In this document: piece by piece, positions 30,687 to 39,146 of the stretch
Layout of the letters: each line of letters starts with the position of its first letter
Numbering within the stretch: the first letter of the stretch is position 1
DNA from: Sphingomonas panni
GTDB taxonomy: Bacteria; Pseudomonadota; Alphaproteobacteria; Sphingomonadales; Sphingomonadaceae
Assembly: GCF_022664435.1 (NCBI RefSeq)
Contig: NZ_JAKREU010000014.1
Location: 1-64,000, forward strand
Direction of reading: 5' to 3'
DNA length: 64,000 nucleotides
Notes under the pieces: generated by a model
What the model was told of the DNA's origin: nothing
Databases searched by the model: none
The model's input: only the letters and a program-made list of their open reading frames with translations
Translations under genes and position numbers: made by a program

Positions 30687-31165
30687 GCCGCTTCTCCCAG
30701 ATGGCCGAGCAGTGCCTCCCGCCCGCGCACCAGGCGCGAGGTGAGCGTGCCCATCGGCACGTCGAGGATCTCCGCCGCCTCGCGATAGGCAAAGCCCTCC
30801 ACCATCACCAGCGCGATCACCTCGCGCTGTTCCGGCGGCAGCTTGGCCATCGCCCGGCCGATATTGTGCATTTCCACGGTCATTTCCTGTTCGCCCTGCC
30901 GTCCCACGGTATCGCCTTCGTCCGGTGCCACGAAGGTTTCGCGCCGCCTTGCCTGTGCCCGGACCGTGTCGATCCACAAATTGCGCAGGATGCGGATCGC
31001 CCAGGCATCTAGCCTGGTGCCCGCCTGCCATTGATCCCGCCGCGTCAGCGCACGTTCGACCGCCGCCTGCAACAGGTCGTCGGCATCGGCGGGGTTGCGG
31101 GCGAGCGCATGGGCGACACGCCGCAACCGGGGCAGATGCGACAGCAATTCGTCTTCGAAGCGCAA
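30683..31165 (-). CDS. ECF sigma-70 family RNA polymerase sigma factor
   Basis: A 160-residue ECF sigma factor: region 2 (ADADDLLQAAVERALTR, AWAIRILRNLWIDTVRAQ) recognises the -10 element, and region 4 (LPPEQREVIALVMVEGFAYR, AAEILDVPMGTLTSRLVRGR) the -35 element. The best start is TTG at 31165 with AAGGA six bases upstream. The adjacent anti-sigma gene overlaps as ATGA. The regulon cannot be read from the sequence, but the pair probably autoregulates. Confidence 0.92.
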   Translation of the reverse strand: MRFEDELLSHLPRLRRVAHALARNPADADDLLQAAVERALTRRDQWQAGTRLDAWAIRILRNLWIDTVRAQARRRETFVAPDEGDTVGRQGEQEMTVEMHNIGRAMAKLPPEQREVIALVMVEGFAYREAAEILDVPMGTLTSRLVRGREALLGHLGEAA

Positions 31166-31293
31166 AACGGTCCTTTCCGGGCTTCAGGGATGAAACGGAT
31201 GGCGTCGCCCGTTTCATCCGGCATGACGATGGAAAATCATAGAGCCGATCGGATACGGTTTTGGGGCGGTCGCCGGGAAGGGAAAGAAGTGTT

Positions 31294-31456
31294 GGGTTCA
31301 CGCGAAGGCGCGGAGACGCGGAGGGGTTGCGTCCGTGGCAACCTCCTGCGATCGGGAGACGACATCCTTCGCGGACCGCATGAGCGGAGGCCGCTGGCGC
31401 GGACGGGCTTTCCTGTCGCGCACCCCCTTCGCGTCTCCGCGCCTTCGCGTGAACCC
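31294..31456. repeat. MITE-like element with perfect 27-bp inverted ends
   Basis: 31294-31320 and 31430-31456 are perfect reverse complements (beginning GGGTTCACGCGAAGGCGCGG), and the match continues imperfectly for about 11 more bases inward. The 109-bp centre has no gene. It lies in the 359-bp gap between the sigma gene and the subtilase gene; nothing else was recognised in that gap. Confidence 0.7.
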
Positions 31457-31524
31457 GTTTTCCTTCCGGCTACCCGTCATGCCGGCGTATCGATGCGAGC
31501 GACAAGCGATGCAGGGGGCGAAGC

Positions 31525-32925
31525 GTGATGGCCGGCACCAGATTCCTGCGCTGGGCCGCGCTCGCGCTGGCGCTGCCGACGGCGGCATCGGCGCAGCTGC
31601 TGCCCGCCGCACCGCAGCTGCCGCAGCTGCCCGGACGGGTGGGGGAGGCGGTCGGCGGGATCGCCGGCGCGTTGCCGATCGACGATGCGGTGAGCGATGC
31701 ACGCCTGCTGGTGCGGCAATCGATCGCGCGTGCCCGCGACCTCGCCCGCCGCTTTCCCGACCGGATCGAGCTGGACCGCGACAACAACCCCGTCCGCGCG
31801 GGCGAGGTGACGCTGGCCGATCCCGATCCGGCGCTGCTGGCGCTGGCGGCCCGCGCCGGCTTTTCGGTGATCGAGAGCGAGCGGTACGACGATCTCGGCA
31901 TCGGTTTCGCCCAGTTGCGCGCGCCGGCCGGCCTGTCGGCGGTGGAGGCGGCGCGGGTGCTGGGCCGGATCGTCGGCGGCGACCGGGTGACGCTCGATCC
32001 GCTGTACAGTGCGAGCGGGGTGGGGGTGGCCATGCCCGACCCTGCCATGGCCATCACCAACGCCTTGGTGGTGGGGCGAGCCGTTCCCTCTCCCACTCGT
32101 ACCCCGGCGAAGGCCGGGGTCCAGCTGGGGGACGTCGGCACTCTATCGAAAGGCCTTCCCAACTGGGCCCCGGCCTTCGCCGGGGTACGGGGCGTGGGTC
32201 GCTTCGCCCCCGGTGCCGGCCCCAAGCGGATCGGCATCATCGACGGCGGGGTGGGCGGGGGGACGCCGGGGCTGGCCGCGCAACAGGGTTTTGCGAGCGG
32301 CGCCCCGCGCGCCAGCGACCATGGCATGGCGGTGGCGTCGCTGCTGACCGGCGGCGGCGGTATCCGCGCGAGCGCGCCCGGCGCGGCGCTGCACGTCGCC
32401 GATGTCTATGGCAGCGATCCGGCGGGCGGCAGCGCCAGCGCACTCGCCCGCGCGCTGGCGTGGATGGTGCAGGCGAAGGTGCCGGTGGTCGTCATGAGCC
32501 TCGCCGGACCCGACAATGCCCTGCTCGGCCGCTTCGTCGCGGCGGCGCGGGCGCGGGGAACGGTGGTGGTCGCGGCGGTCGGCAATAACGGCCCCGCCGC
32601 CCCGCCGGCCTATCCCGCCAGCTACCCCCAGGCGATCGCCGTCACGGGGGTCGACGGGCGGGGCCGCGTGCTGGTCGAGGCCGGGCGCGCCCGCCACCTC
32701 GACTATGCCGCACCAGGCGCGGACATGCTGGCGCTGAACGCCGCCGGACAGGCGCGCGGCGTGCGCGGCACGTCGTTCGCCGCCCCGCTGGTCGCCGCGC
32801 GGCTGTCGGCGGTGTGGGTGGGCGATGCGGCGGCGGCGATCAAGGCGCTCGACCGCGAGGCGAAGCGCGGCACCGGCCGCACCGGGCGCGGCGTGCTGTG
32901 CGGGGCGTGCCGGACCACGCGGTAG
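31525..32925 (+). CDS. Subtilisin-like serine protease (S8) with an in-frame repeat insertion
   Basis: A 466-residue secreted protease with a signal peptide (WAALALALPTAASAQ). The catalytic triad reads Asp240 (GIIDGG), His266 (DHGMAVASLL) and Ser417 (GTSFAAP), with the oxyanion Asn in AVGNNGPA, so the active site appears complete. Residues 192-221 (from TRTPAKAGVQ to AFAGVR) are encoded by a 90-bp palindromic element inserted without frameshift at the junction of pro-region and catalytic domain. It may therefore be an extra surface loop that affects maturation. Upstream lies the ECF sigma operon on the other strand. RBS is weak. Confidence 0.85.
   Translation: MMAGTRFLRWAALALALPTAASAQLLPAAPQLPQLPGRVGEAVGGIAGALPIDDAVSDARLLVRQSIARARDLARRFPDRIELDRDNNPVRAGEVTLADPDPALLALAARAGFSVIESERYDDLGIGFAQLRAPAGLSAVEAARVLGRIVGGDRVTLDPLYSASGVGVAMPDPAMAITNALVVGRAVPSPTRTPAKAGVQLGDVGTLSKGLPNWAPAFAGVRGVGRFAPGAGPKRIGIIDGGVGGGTPGLAAQQGFASGAPRASDHGMAVASLLTGGGGIRASAPGAALHVADVYGSDPAGGSASALARALAWMVQAKVPVVVMSLAGPDNALLGRFVAAARARGTVVVAAVGNNGPAAPPAYPASYPQAIAVTGVDGRGRVLVEAGRARHLDYAAPGADMLALNAAGQARGVRGTSFAAPLVAARLSAVWVGDAAAAIKALDREAKRGTGRTGRGVLCGACRTTR
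32099..32188. repeat. 90-bp palindromic element (family B), copy 3, inside a coding sequence
   Basis: Starts GTACCCCGGCGAAGGCCGGG and ends CCCGGCCTTCGCCGGGGTAC. Its 90-bp length equals 30 codons and its reading frame has no stop. The spacer matches the reverse strand of copy 1 at 9567. Confidence 0.8.
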
Positions 32926-33298
32926 GGGGAGGCCCGTCCTGGTAGCGTCCGGGTGAGGCGGCGCCCCCCACGGAACGTCCGAAACGCCCCGTACCCCAGG
33001 CACGGTATGTGATGCGCCGCCCCGGCGCACGGCTACCGCCGATGCGCAATACCTGCCACCGACCCCTCCTGACACGTTCTGGACGCACCCGGTTATGGGC
33101 CGGGCGGACGATGTGGGACGACAAGCGACCGGCCGATACCCGAACCCGAAGCGAGGTTCGATAGCGATCCTTGCCGGTATCGGCTCCTGTCCGATCCGCC
33201 CGTCGAAAAAAATCGCACCCGCCGGGATTAAACCGCAAACGGCACCCGTTCTCCTTCACGAAGCGCTCCTCGCGGCGCACGGACAAAGGAGAACAGCC
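32926..33298. other. Intergenic region with no recognised gene
   Basis: 373 bp between the subtilase and the Gly/Ser-rich protein. The right end carries the RBS AAAGGAG for the next gene. An A-tract (GAAAAAAATCG at 33206-33216) and GGGATTAAACC at 33225-33235 may belong to its promoter, but no clean promoter was identified. Confidence 0.4.
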
Positions 33299-34207
33299 AT
33301 GAAGACCATGTTCCTGATGGGTGCGGCCCTTGCCGCCGCGATCGCGACCCCCGCCTCGGCGCAGCTGCTGGGCGGCGGTGGCGGCGGCGGGCTGACCGGC
33401 GGGCTGGGCGGGAGCCTCAGCGGCGGGATCGGCGGCGCGACTGGCGGGACCCTCGACCGCGGGCTCGGCTCGACCGTCGAGCGGGTGCGCGACCGTGCCG
33501 ACACCACCGCCCGCACCGCGCGGCGCGGCGGCGGCGAGGTGACCACCGAGCGTCAGGTCGACCGGCGCAGCGGCCGGGTGCGCGGCGGCGGATCGGCGCG
33601 CGGTAACGGCGCGGTCGACGGTACTGCCCAGACGCTGGGCGGCACGCTCGGCGGATCGGGCAGCGGCTCGGGCAGCGCCAGCGGCAGCGTCGATGCGCAG
33701 CTGATCGGCACCGATGCGGTGCGCGACACCGCCGGCGCGGCGCGCGACCGGGTGCAGCGCGGCGTCGCCACCACCCGCGACCGGGCGGCCGGTACGGTGG
33801 GCAATGCCCGTGACCGGGCAACCGGTGCGGTCGGCCGGGTCCGTAACGGTGCCGGCAACGTGACCGGTGCAGCCAGCGGCAGCGCTTCGGGCCGTGCGAA
33901 CGGCGCGATCGGCAACGGCTCGGCCTCGGGCAGCGGCTCGGGCGAAGGCTCGCTGTCGCTGATCGGCAGCGGCGCGATCCCCGCGCTCAACCCCGGCCAG
34001 ACCGTCCGCGACGCCCGTGGCGAAGCGATCGGCCGCGTCCAGTCGGTCCGCCGCAACGCCGCCGGCCGGGTGGAATCGGTGACGATGGCGGTCGGCCGCC
34101 GCGTGGCGACGATCCCCGCCGACAATTTCAGCGTCGAAGGCGGCGTGCTGGTGTCGGCGATGGGCGAGGGCCAGGTGAAGCGCGCCGCGAAGGATCAGGC
34201 GGAGTAA
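33299..34207 (+). CDS. Secreted Gly/Ser-rich protein with PRC-like C-terminus
   Basis: A 302-residue protein with a signal peptide (FLMGAALAAAIATPASAQ). The mature N-terminus is a Gly-rich run, followed by repeated Arg/Asp units (ERVRDRADTTARTARRG, ARDRVQRGVATTRDRAAGT, RDRATGAVGRVRNGAGN) and Ser-Gly/Ser-Ala tracts. The final 80 residues (NPGQTVRDARGEAIGRVQSV, RVESVTMAVGRRVATIPADN) look like a PRC-barrel-type strand-rich domain. Probably an envelope or surface matrix protein. AAAGGAG precedes the ATG and a strong terminator follows. Its exact function is unknown. Confidence 0.75.
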   Translation: MKTMFLMGAALAAAIATPASAQLLGGGGGGGLTGGLGGSLSGGIGGATGGTLDRGLGSTVERVRDRADTTARTARRGGGEVTTERQVDRRSGRVRGGGSARGNGAVDGTAQTLGGTLGGSGSGSGSASGSVDAQLIGTDAVRDTAGAARDRVQRGVATTRDRAAGTVGNARDRATGAVGRVRNGAGNVTGAASGSASGRANGAIGNGSASGSGSGEGSLSLIGSGAIPALNPGQTVRDARGEAIGRVQSVRRNAAGRVESVTMAVGRRVATIPADNFSVEGGVLVSAMGEGQVKRAAKDQAE

Positions 34208-34228
34208 CGCACTCCGTCCTGAACAGGG

Positions 34229-34268
34229 ACGCCGGTCACGGGAGGGAGCCCGTGGCCGGCGTTTTTTT
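34229..34268 (+). terminator. Strong Rho-independent terminator
   Basis: A 14-bp stem (ACGCCGGTCACGGG / CCCGTGGCCGGCGT with one mismatch) and 6-nt loop, followed immediately by seven T. It ends the transcript of the Gly/Ser-rich protein gene and insulates it from the polysaccharide locus. Confidence 0.9.
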
Positions 34269-34395
34269 GCGGATCGCGCTGAATGACAATACTTTGTCGG
34301 TAACGTTATCCGATGCCGCCCTTTGTCCCCGCAGCTACGGAAACATCACCCGGCAAGCCGGATTCGCTGGAGGATGTCGTTCGACATGTCCACGG

Positions 34396-35490
34396 TCAGG
34401 ACAGAATCTTTCGCAACGATGCGACCACATGATCGACCTGTGCGTCGCTCATATGGGGACCGATCGGCAGGCTCAGCACCTCCCCGGCCACCTGTTCGGC
34501 GACAGGGGCGCTGTGGGCGACCATATCGGCATAGGCAGGTTGCTGGAGGGGAGCGATCGGATAATGGATGATCGTCTCAACGCCTTCCGCCAGCAATTGT
34601 TCGCGTAGCCAGTCGCGACGCGGATGGCGGATCACGAACAAATGCCACACCGGCGCATGTCCCGCAGGTACCGTCGGCAGCACGATATCGAGATCGGAAA
34701 GGCGATCCAGATAGGTCGCGGCCACTTGTTGCCGCCGCGCATTCCACGCGTCGATGACTGGCAGCTTGGCGTGCAGCAACGCCGCCTGGAGTTCGTCGAG
34801 ACGGGTATTATACCCGATGAGTTCGTGGTGGTATTTCTGCCGCGAACCATAGTTGCGGATCACGCGGGCACGTTCCGCCAGTTCGTCGTCATTGGTGACG
34901 ATGGCACCGCCGTCGCCCAACGCGCCCAGATTCTTTCCCGGATAGAAGCTGTACCCGGCCCCGTCGCCGAACTGTCCGGCTATAGTGCCGTTCAGTCGCG
35001 CGCCGACCGCCTGTGCGGCATCCTCGAATACCCGCAATCCGTGATTGCGTGCGATGTCCATGATCGCATCCATCTGCGCCAGCTGGCCATAGAGATGGAC
35101 CGGCATGATCGCCTTGGTACGGGACGTGATGGCCCGTTCGATCCGTGCGGGATCCAGATTATAGGTTGCCGGATCGATCTCGACCGGAACGGGCGTCGCG
35201 CCGGTATGGCTGACGGCATACCAGGTCGCGATGAAGGTATGGCTGGGAACGATGACTTCGTCGCCTTCGCCAATGCCGGCGGCGCGCAGCTGGATGCTGA
35301 GCGCGTCCAGCCCGTTGCCTACCCCGATGCAATGCTTGGTGCCGCAATATTGCGCGAAGGCCGCCTCGAACGCGGTCACTTCGGGACCGGTGATGAAATA
35401 GGCGCTGTCGACGACCCGGTGCCATGCGGCGTCCAGGACGCCGCGCAGTTCCACATGGGCGGCCGCGATGTCGAGAAAAGGAACCTTCAC
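34396..35490 (-). CDS. fdtB: DegT/DnrJ/EryC1 sugar 3-aminotransferase (FdtB/QdtB-like)
   Basis: A 364-residue PLP enzyme of the nucleotide-sugar aminotransferase family. Motifs: GVGNGLDALSIQLRAAGI, PSHTFIATWYAVSHTGA, VFEDAAQAVGA (PLP-binding Asp), and FYPGKNLGALGDGGAI with the Schiff-base lysine. With FdtA upstream it would aminate dTDP-3-keto-6-deoxyhexose to dTDP-Fuc3N or dTDP-Qui3N. The start is a GTG that overlaps the fdtA stop (GTGA). Last gene of the leftward block. Which epimer is made depends on the FdtA/QdtA product and cannot be decided by eye. Confidence 0.88.
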   Translation of the reverse strand: MKVPFLDIAAAHVELRGVLDAAWHRVVDSAYFITGPEVTAFEAAFAQYCGTKHCIGVGNGLDALSIQLRAAGIGEGDEVIVPSHTFIATWYAVSHTGATPVPVEIDPATYNLDPARIERAITSRTKAIMPVHLYGQLAQMDAIMDIARNHGLRVFEDAAQAVGARLNGTIAGQFGDGAGYSFYPGKNLGALGDGGAIVTNDDELAERARVIRNYGSRQKYHHELIGYNTRLDELQAALLHAKLPVIDAWNARRQQVAATYLDRLSDLDIVLPTVPAGHAPVWHLFVIRHPRRDWLREQLLAEGVETIIHYPIAPLQQPAYADMVAHSAPVAEQVAGEVLSLPIGPHMSDAQVDHVVASLRKILS

Positions 35491-35921
35491 TGGTTCTGCC
35501 CCTTGCGAAATGCCTCGAACGAGGGAAGGTCGCGAATATATTCCTTCGCGTTGTAGGAATGCGACGCGAGCACGACGATGCAGCTGTCCGCGACGAATTC
35601 GCGCAGTTCGATCCATACCGTGGGCGGTACGATCAACCCCTGATCGGGGCGGTCGAGGCGAATGCTCTTCTCGTGCGTGCCGTCATAGATCCAGACGGTC
35701 AGCGCGCCCGACGGACAGACGATGAATTCGTGCGTTTCCAGATTGGCATGTTCGCCACGCGTCGTGCCCCCCGGAACGGCAAAGGTCGTGAACACGCGTT
35801 GCGGAACGAACGGCATGTCCGTGCCGCACTCTATCGGCACCAACGACCCCCGGTCGTCGCTGAACTGCTTCAACGGGAGGATCGTGCAATCCTCGATCGA
35901 ATACCACTGCTTGTCGTTCAC
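35487..35921 (-). CDS. fdtA: dTDP-4-keto-6-deoxyglucose 3,4-ketoisomerase (FdtA/QdtA-like)
   Basis: A 144-residue WxcM/FdtA-type cupin. Conserved parts: DDRGSLVPIE, VFTTFAVPGGTTRGEHAN (the RGxHxH-like active-site histidine region), THEFIVCPSGALTVWIYDG, LIVPPTVWIELREF and VLASHSYNAKEYIRDL. It moves the keto group from C4 to C3 before transamination by the next gene product. Fdt and Qdt enzymes differ in the stereochemistry they give at C4, and I cannot distinguish them from sequence alone. Confidence 0.88.
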   Translation of the reverse strand: MNDKQWYSIEDCTILPLKQFSDDRGSLVPIECGTDMPFVPQRVFTTFAVPGGTTRGEHANLETHEFIVCPSGALTVWIYDGTHEKSIRLDRPDQGLIVPPTVWIELREFVADSCIVVLASHSYNAKEYIRDLPSFEAFRKGQNQ

Positions 35922-35995
35922 GGATCAGGTTCCTGTGCGATACGGATGATGTGCGCTGACGGCTCTGCCACAGGATAGGCCCTGTGGCATATTCC

Positions 35996-36484
35996 TCAGG
36001 CGACCGCATCCTTGTCGAGTGTGCGAAGGATACGTGCGGGATTCCCGGCAACCAACGTATCCGGCGGCACGTCGCGCGTCACGACCGCCCCGGCCGCTAC
36101 CATCGCCCGCGCACCGATGGTCAGTCCGGGCAGGATCGTGGCGTTGGCGCCGATGCTGGCGCCTGCCTCGACATGGGTTTCCAGCGGAATGAAGTCCGGA
36201 TTGCGCGACCGTGGCATCAGGTCGTTGGTGAAGGTCGCATTGGGACCGACAAAGACGTCATCGGCCAGTCGGACGCCATCCCACAATTGTACGCCGCTCT
36301 TGATGGTCACGCGATCGCCGACGCGAACGTCGTTCTCGATGAACACATGGTCGCAGATGTTGCAGTCGGTCCCGATCCGTGCGCCCGGCAGGATATGGAC
36401 AAAGGCCCAGATGCGGGTGCGTTCGCCGATCCCGTCGGATTCGACCAGCGCATGCGTGTGCACAAGGGGGCGGCCGTCATGCAT
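35996..36484 (-). CDS. fdtC: Hexapeptide-repeat N-acetyltransferase (FdtC/QdtC-like)
   Basis: A 162-residue left-handed beta-helix acetyltransferase built of hexapeptide repeats (GIGERTRIWAFVHILPGARI, then ENDVRVGDRVTI, DDVFVGPNATF, GASIGANATILPGLTIGARA, MVAAGAVVTRDVPPDTLVAG). It probably transfers acetyl from acetyl-CoA to the 3-amino group of the dTDP-sugar. Its gene overlaps the upstream GT2 gene by eight bases and lies 74 bp from fdtA. Confidence 0.85.
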   Translation of the reverse strand: MHDGRPLVHTHALVESDGIGERTRIWAFVHILPGARIGTDCNICDHVFIENDVRVGDRVTIKSGVQLWDGVRLADDVFVGPNATFTNDLMPRSRNPDFIPLETHVEAGASIGANATILPGLTIGARAMVAAGAVVTRDVPPDTLVAGNPARILRTLDKDAVA

Positions 36485-37388
36485 GGAACAGTTCCCGTTT
36501 CTTCGTGAACATCCCCATGGCCGACATCATCAGCGATGCCGACAGGGTCGCGGCGGCCAGGACCAGCAGCCGGTATCGCCCGACCTTGGTGCGGCGGGCG
36601 ATCCCGACCAGCAGCCGCGCAGCGGTGTGGCTGACCGCGCCGGCATGATGGGGCATGGCAACCAGGATGATGGCACAGGTCAGCAGGTGATCGAGCAACA
36701 GGCGCCGGGTAGCGGCGTTCTCGCTCGTCACGTTGCGCGCGTGCCGGCGATAGCGACCGAGGATTGCGTCGATATAGACGATCCGTCCGCCGGTGCGCAG
36801 GCATTGGACCCAGTACAGCCAGTCCGATGCTACGGGAATGCGCTGATCATAGCCGTCCGGCGCCTGATCGCGACGCACCATGGTCGCGCTGCCGCCATTA
36901 AACGTCCCGTAACGGATCGCCGTGCCGATATCGCCTTCGCGCGGCCGGTTAAGTTCGGAAAACCGCCGCAATGTCTGGCCGGTTTCGGAATCGAACACGT
37001 CTAGGTCGTGATAGCAAAGCGCGATGTCGTTGTCGCTTTCCATCACCGCGACTTGCCGTGCGATCTTGTCGGGCGCCATGATGTCGTCCCCGCCCAGCCA
37101 CGCGATATATTTGCCCGTGCAGCCGCGATGGGCGGCGGTGGAGTTGGCGGTCACGCCCGCATTGCGTTCGGCGAATACCGGCACGATCATGCCCGGATGG
37201 GCGTCGATATACCGGCGAACAATCTCTCGCGTCCGGTCGGTCGACCCATCGTCGGCGACGACGATCTCGATCGGCCGATACGTCTGGGCCAGAATGGAAT
37301 CGAGACAGGCCTCGATATATTCTTCCTGATTGTAGACGATCACGGCCACGCTGACGAGCGGCGGCGATTGCTCCATGGCGCGGGTCAT
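36477..37388 (-). CDS. Family 2 glycosyltransferase
   Basis: A 303-residue GT-A-type enzyme: VAVIVYNQEEYIEACLDSIL at the N-terminus, VVADDGSTDRTREIV with the nucleotide-binding Asp pair, and AWLGGDDIMAPDKI with the DxD-like metal motif. The C-terminal 60 residues carry a hydrophobic stretch that may associate with the membrane. It would add one sugar of the repeat unit to the polyprenyl-linked intermediate on the cytoplasmic side. Confidence 0.88.
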   Translation of the reverse strand: MTRAMEQSPPLVSVAVIVYNQEEYIEACLDSILAQTYRPIEIVVADDGSTDRTREIVRRYIDAHPGMIVPVFAERNAGVTANSTAAHRGCTGKYIAWLGGDDIMAPDKIARQVAVMESDNDIALCYHDLDVFDSETGQTLRRFSELNRPREGDIGTAIRYGTFNGGSATMVRRDQAPDGYDQRIPVASDWLYWVQCLRTGGRIVYIDAILGRYRRHARNVTSENAATRRLLLDHLLTCAIILVAMPHHAGAVSHTAARLLVGIARRTKVGRYRLLVLAAATLSASLMMSAMGMFTKKRELFHA

Positions 37389-37389
37389 C

Positions 37390-38229
37390 TCAATAACCGC
37401 TTTGCTGGAGCGCGATCGGCGGCGGTGGATTTGCCGTCACCTTCAATTCGACCATTCCGTCCGCGGTTTGCCGCCGGATGATATCGTCCGCACCGTTGAG
37501 CGCGTCGTCCGGCGATACCGCACGGGCACCGACGATCGACAGGCCGTCGACGACGGGCAACTGATATTCCGGGAAAGTGAATGCGCGGATGTGGCGAAGA
37601 ACCTCGACGGTCGTTTGGTCGAAATCGATGAACTTCTTCGAAAAATCCAGATCGCGCCGCTTATAGGTAGATCCGCCGTCGGGATCCTGCGCGGTCGCGC
37701 TATAGTCTCCGCTCAGCAGCCGGGGCAGATAGTCGCGGGACAGTTCATAGCCCAGCGACATGCAGGTGAAGTACAGATCGCGTGCCGTCTTTTCACCCAT
37801 CGGGAACGAGCGTTGAGCGATGATGTCGCCGGTGTCCACCCCGGGATCGATCACGTGGAGCGTCACACCATGTTCCACCTCGCCGTTCAGGATCGGCCAG
37901 ATCGCGGTGTTGCAACCGCGATATTTCGGCAGCAGCGAAAAGTGCAGGTTGAACAGGCGCGCCGTGGGATGGAACCGATCGGGTCTGATGATGCGATCAT
38001 ATTCCACCGACAGGAAGACGAGGTCGGTCTGTGTATAGAGGTCTTCGAGCGATACCACGGGCACGTTCAACCGCTGCGCAGCGGCGAACAGTGACGGTTG
38101 CCAGCCTTCATACCCCTTGTCGACGGCGGTCGGCAGGCACAGGAGCGTGACGTCGGGAAGCGCGGTCGCCGCTTCGAGGACGTCGACCGCAATCTGGTTC
38201 TTGCCTGCAATGCACAGCTTCGTAGCCAA
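37390..38229 (-). CDS. Sugar N-formyltransferase (methionyl-tRNA formyltransferase-like)
   Basis: A 279-residue enzyme. FNLHFSLLPKYRGCNTAIWP and HVIDPGVDTGDII carry the Asn, His and Asp of the 10-formyltetrahydrofolate formyltransferase active site. Too short for Fmt, and without its tRNA-binding domain, but the size fits sugar formyltransferases such as QdtF, VioF and WlaRD, which formylate dTDP-amino sugars. It lies one base after the GT2 gene. The likely substrate is the dTDP-3-amino sugar made by RmlA-RmlB-FdtA-FdtB. Confidence 0.82.
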   Translation of the reverse strand: MATKLCIAGKNQIAVDVLEAATALPDVTLLCLPTAVDKGYEGWQPSLFAAAQRLNVPVVSLEDLYTQTDLVFLSVEYDRIIRPDRFHPTARLFNLHFSLLPKYRGCNTAIWPILNGEVEHGVTLHVIDPGVDTGDIIAQRSFPMGEKTARDLYFTCMSLGYELSRDYLPRLLSGDYSATAQDPDGGSTYKRRDLDFSKKFIDFDQTTVEVLRHIRAFTFPEYQLPVVDGLSIVGARAVSPDDALNGADDIIRRQTADGMVELKVTANPPPPIALQQSGY

Positions 38230-38231
38230 CG

Positions 38232-39146
38232 CTAGTTCGCCTTTTTCTTTGAACGGAAGACGCGACGAAGCGCTGCGCCGGTGGTTTGCGAGATCATCGA
38301 CAATCGCGGTTTCAGGGCGAATGCGGCGAGCAGCATCTTGCCGCCCATCAGGTAGCGGCCATCGACCAGAAGATACTGGGCCTGCGAATACATGATGTTC
38401 GACAGCGATTCCGCCCGGAAATCATCGGGGATCGCCGTTGCGGCGATGTCGATCCGCGCGGGGAACATGTCCCAATAGCGGCGGAAAGAGTTGCTGCCAT
38501 GTTGCCGGTAGAGGAACATCGGTTCGTTGATGAAACCGACGTCATAATCTTCGAGCAGGCGGATCAGGATGATCCAGTCGTCGGACTTGTACCGGGTGCG
38601 ATAGGAGAAAAGATCGAGGATCGCGGTGCGCAGGAACAGTCCGGACTGAAACAGCGGTGCCTGGACGTCGTTGACATAGGCATAGTCGCGCATCGTGCCC
38701 TCGCGGAAGCGACGGGCAACGGGTTCGAGATCAATGGCCTCGGTCCTGCCATCGTCCCATAGTTTCAGGCCGTTCGCATAGACACCGTCCTTGCCGGTCT
38801 GCTCGAGATAGGCGACCTGCTTGCGCAACTTGCCAGGCAACAGCGCATCGTCCGATGCCAGCATCGTGGTGTATTTGCCGGTACCCGTCCGGTAACCTTC
38901 CATGAGGGTCGGATTAAGTCCGCTATTCTGTTCATGCTGGACGTAGCGGAAGCCGAGTTCGCGCTGCAGCGCGGCGATGGTTTCCTGGCTGCCGTCGGTC
39001 GAACAATCGTCGATGACGATCAGTTCGATATCAGGATAGTCCTGGTCGAGCACCGATCGGATCGCCTGTTCGATATAACCGGCGTGGTTGTACGACGGCA
39101 TGACAATGGTGACTCGCGGCGTGGCGGAGGAAGAGACTGGGTTCAT
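38232..39146 (-). CDS. Family 2 glycosyltransferase
   Basis: A 304-residue GT-A-type enzyme: TIVMPSYNHAGYIEQAIRSV, LIVIDDCSTDGSQETIAAL and MLASDDALLPGKLRKQVAYL (DD metal motif), with acceptor-side residues such as DDWIILIRLLEDYDVGFI. Start by ATGA overlap with the wzx-like gene; the longer frame would translate the end of wzx in another frame. Two bases from the formyltransferase gene, so it is part of the same operon. Confidence 0.88.
   Translation of the reverse strand: MNPVSSSATPRVTIVMPSYNHAGYIEQAIRSVLDQDYPDIELIVIDDCSTDGSQETIAALQRELGFRYVQHEQNSGLNPTLMEGYRTGTGKYTTMLASDDALLPGKLRKQVAYLEQTGKDGVYANGLKLWDDGRTEAIDLEPVARRFREGTMRDYAYVNDVQAPLFQSGLFLRTAILDLFSYRTRYKSDDWIILIRLLEDYDVGFINEPMFLYRQHGSNSFRRYWDMFPARIDIAATAIPDDFRAESLSNIMYSQAQYLLVDGRYLMGGKMLLAAFALKPRLSMISQTTGAALRRVFRSKKKAN

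Noticed and set aside
34383..34390. Single GACATGTC near the end of the fdtB gene, and another at 53514-53521 in the AsnB gene
   Set aside because: Isolated 8-mers without in-phase neighbours; about one such match by chance is expected in 64 kb of this composition.
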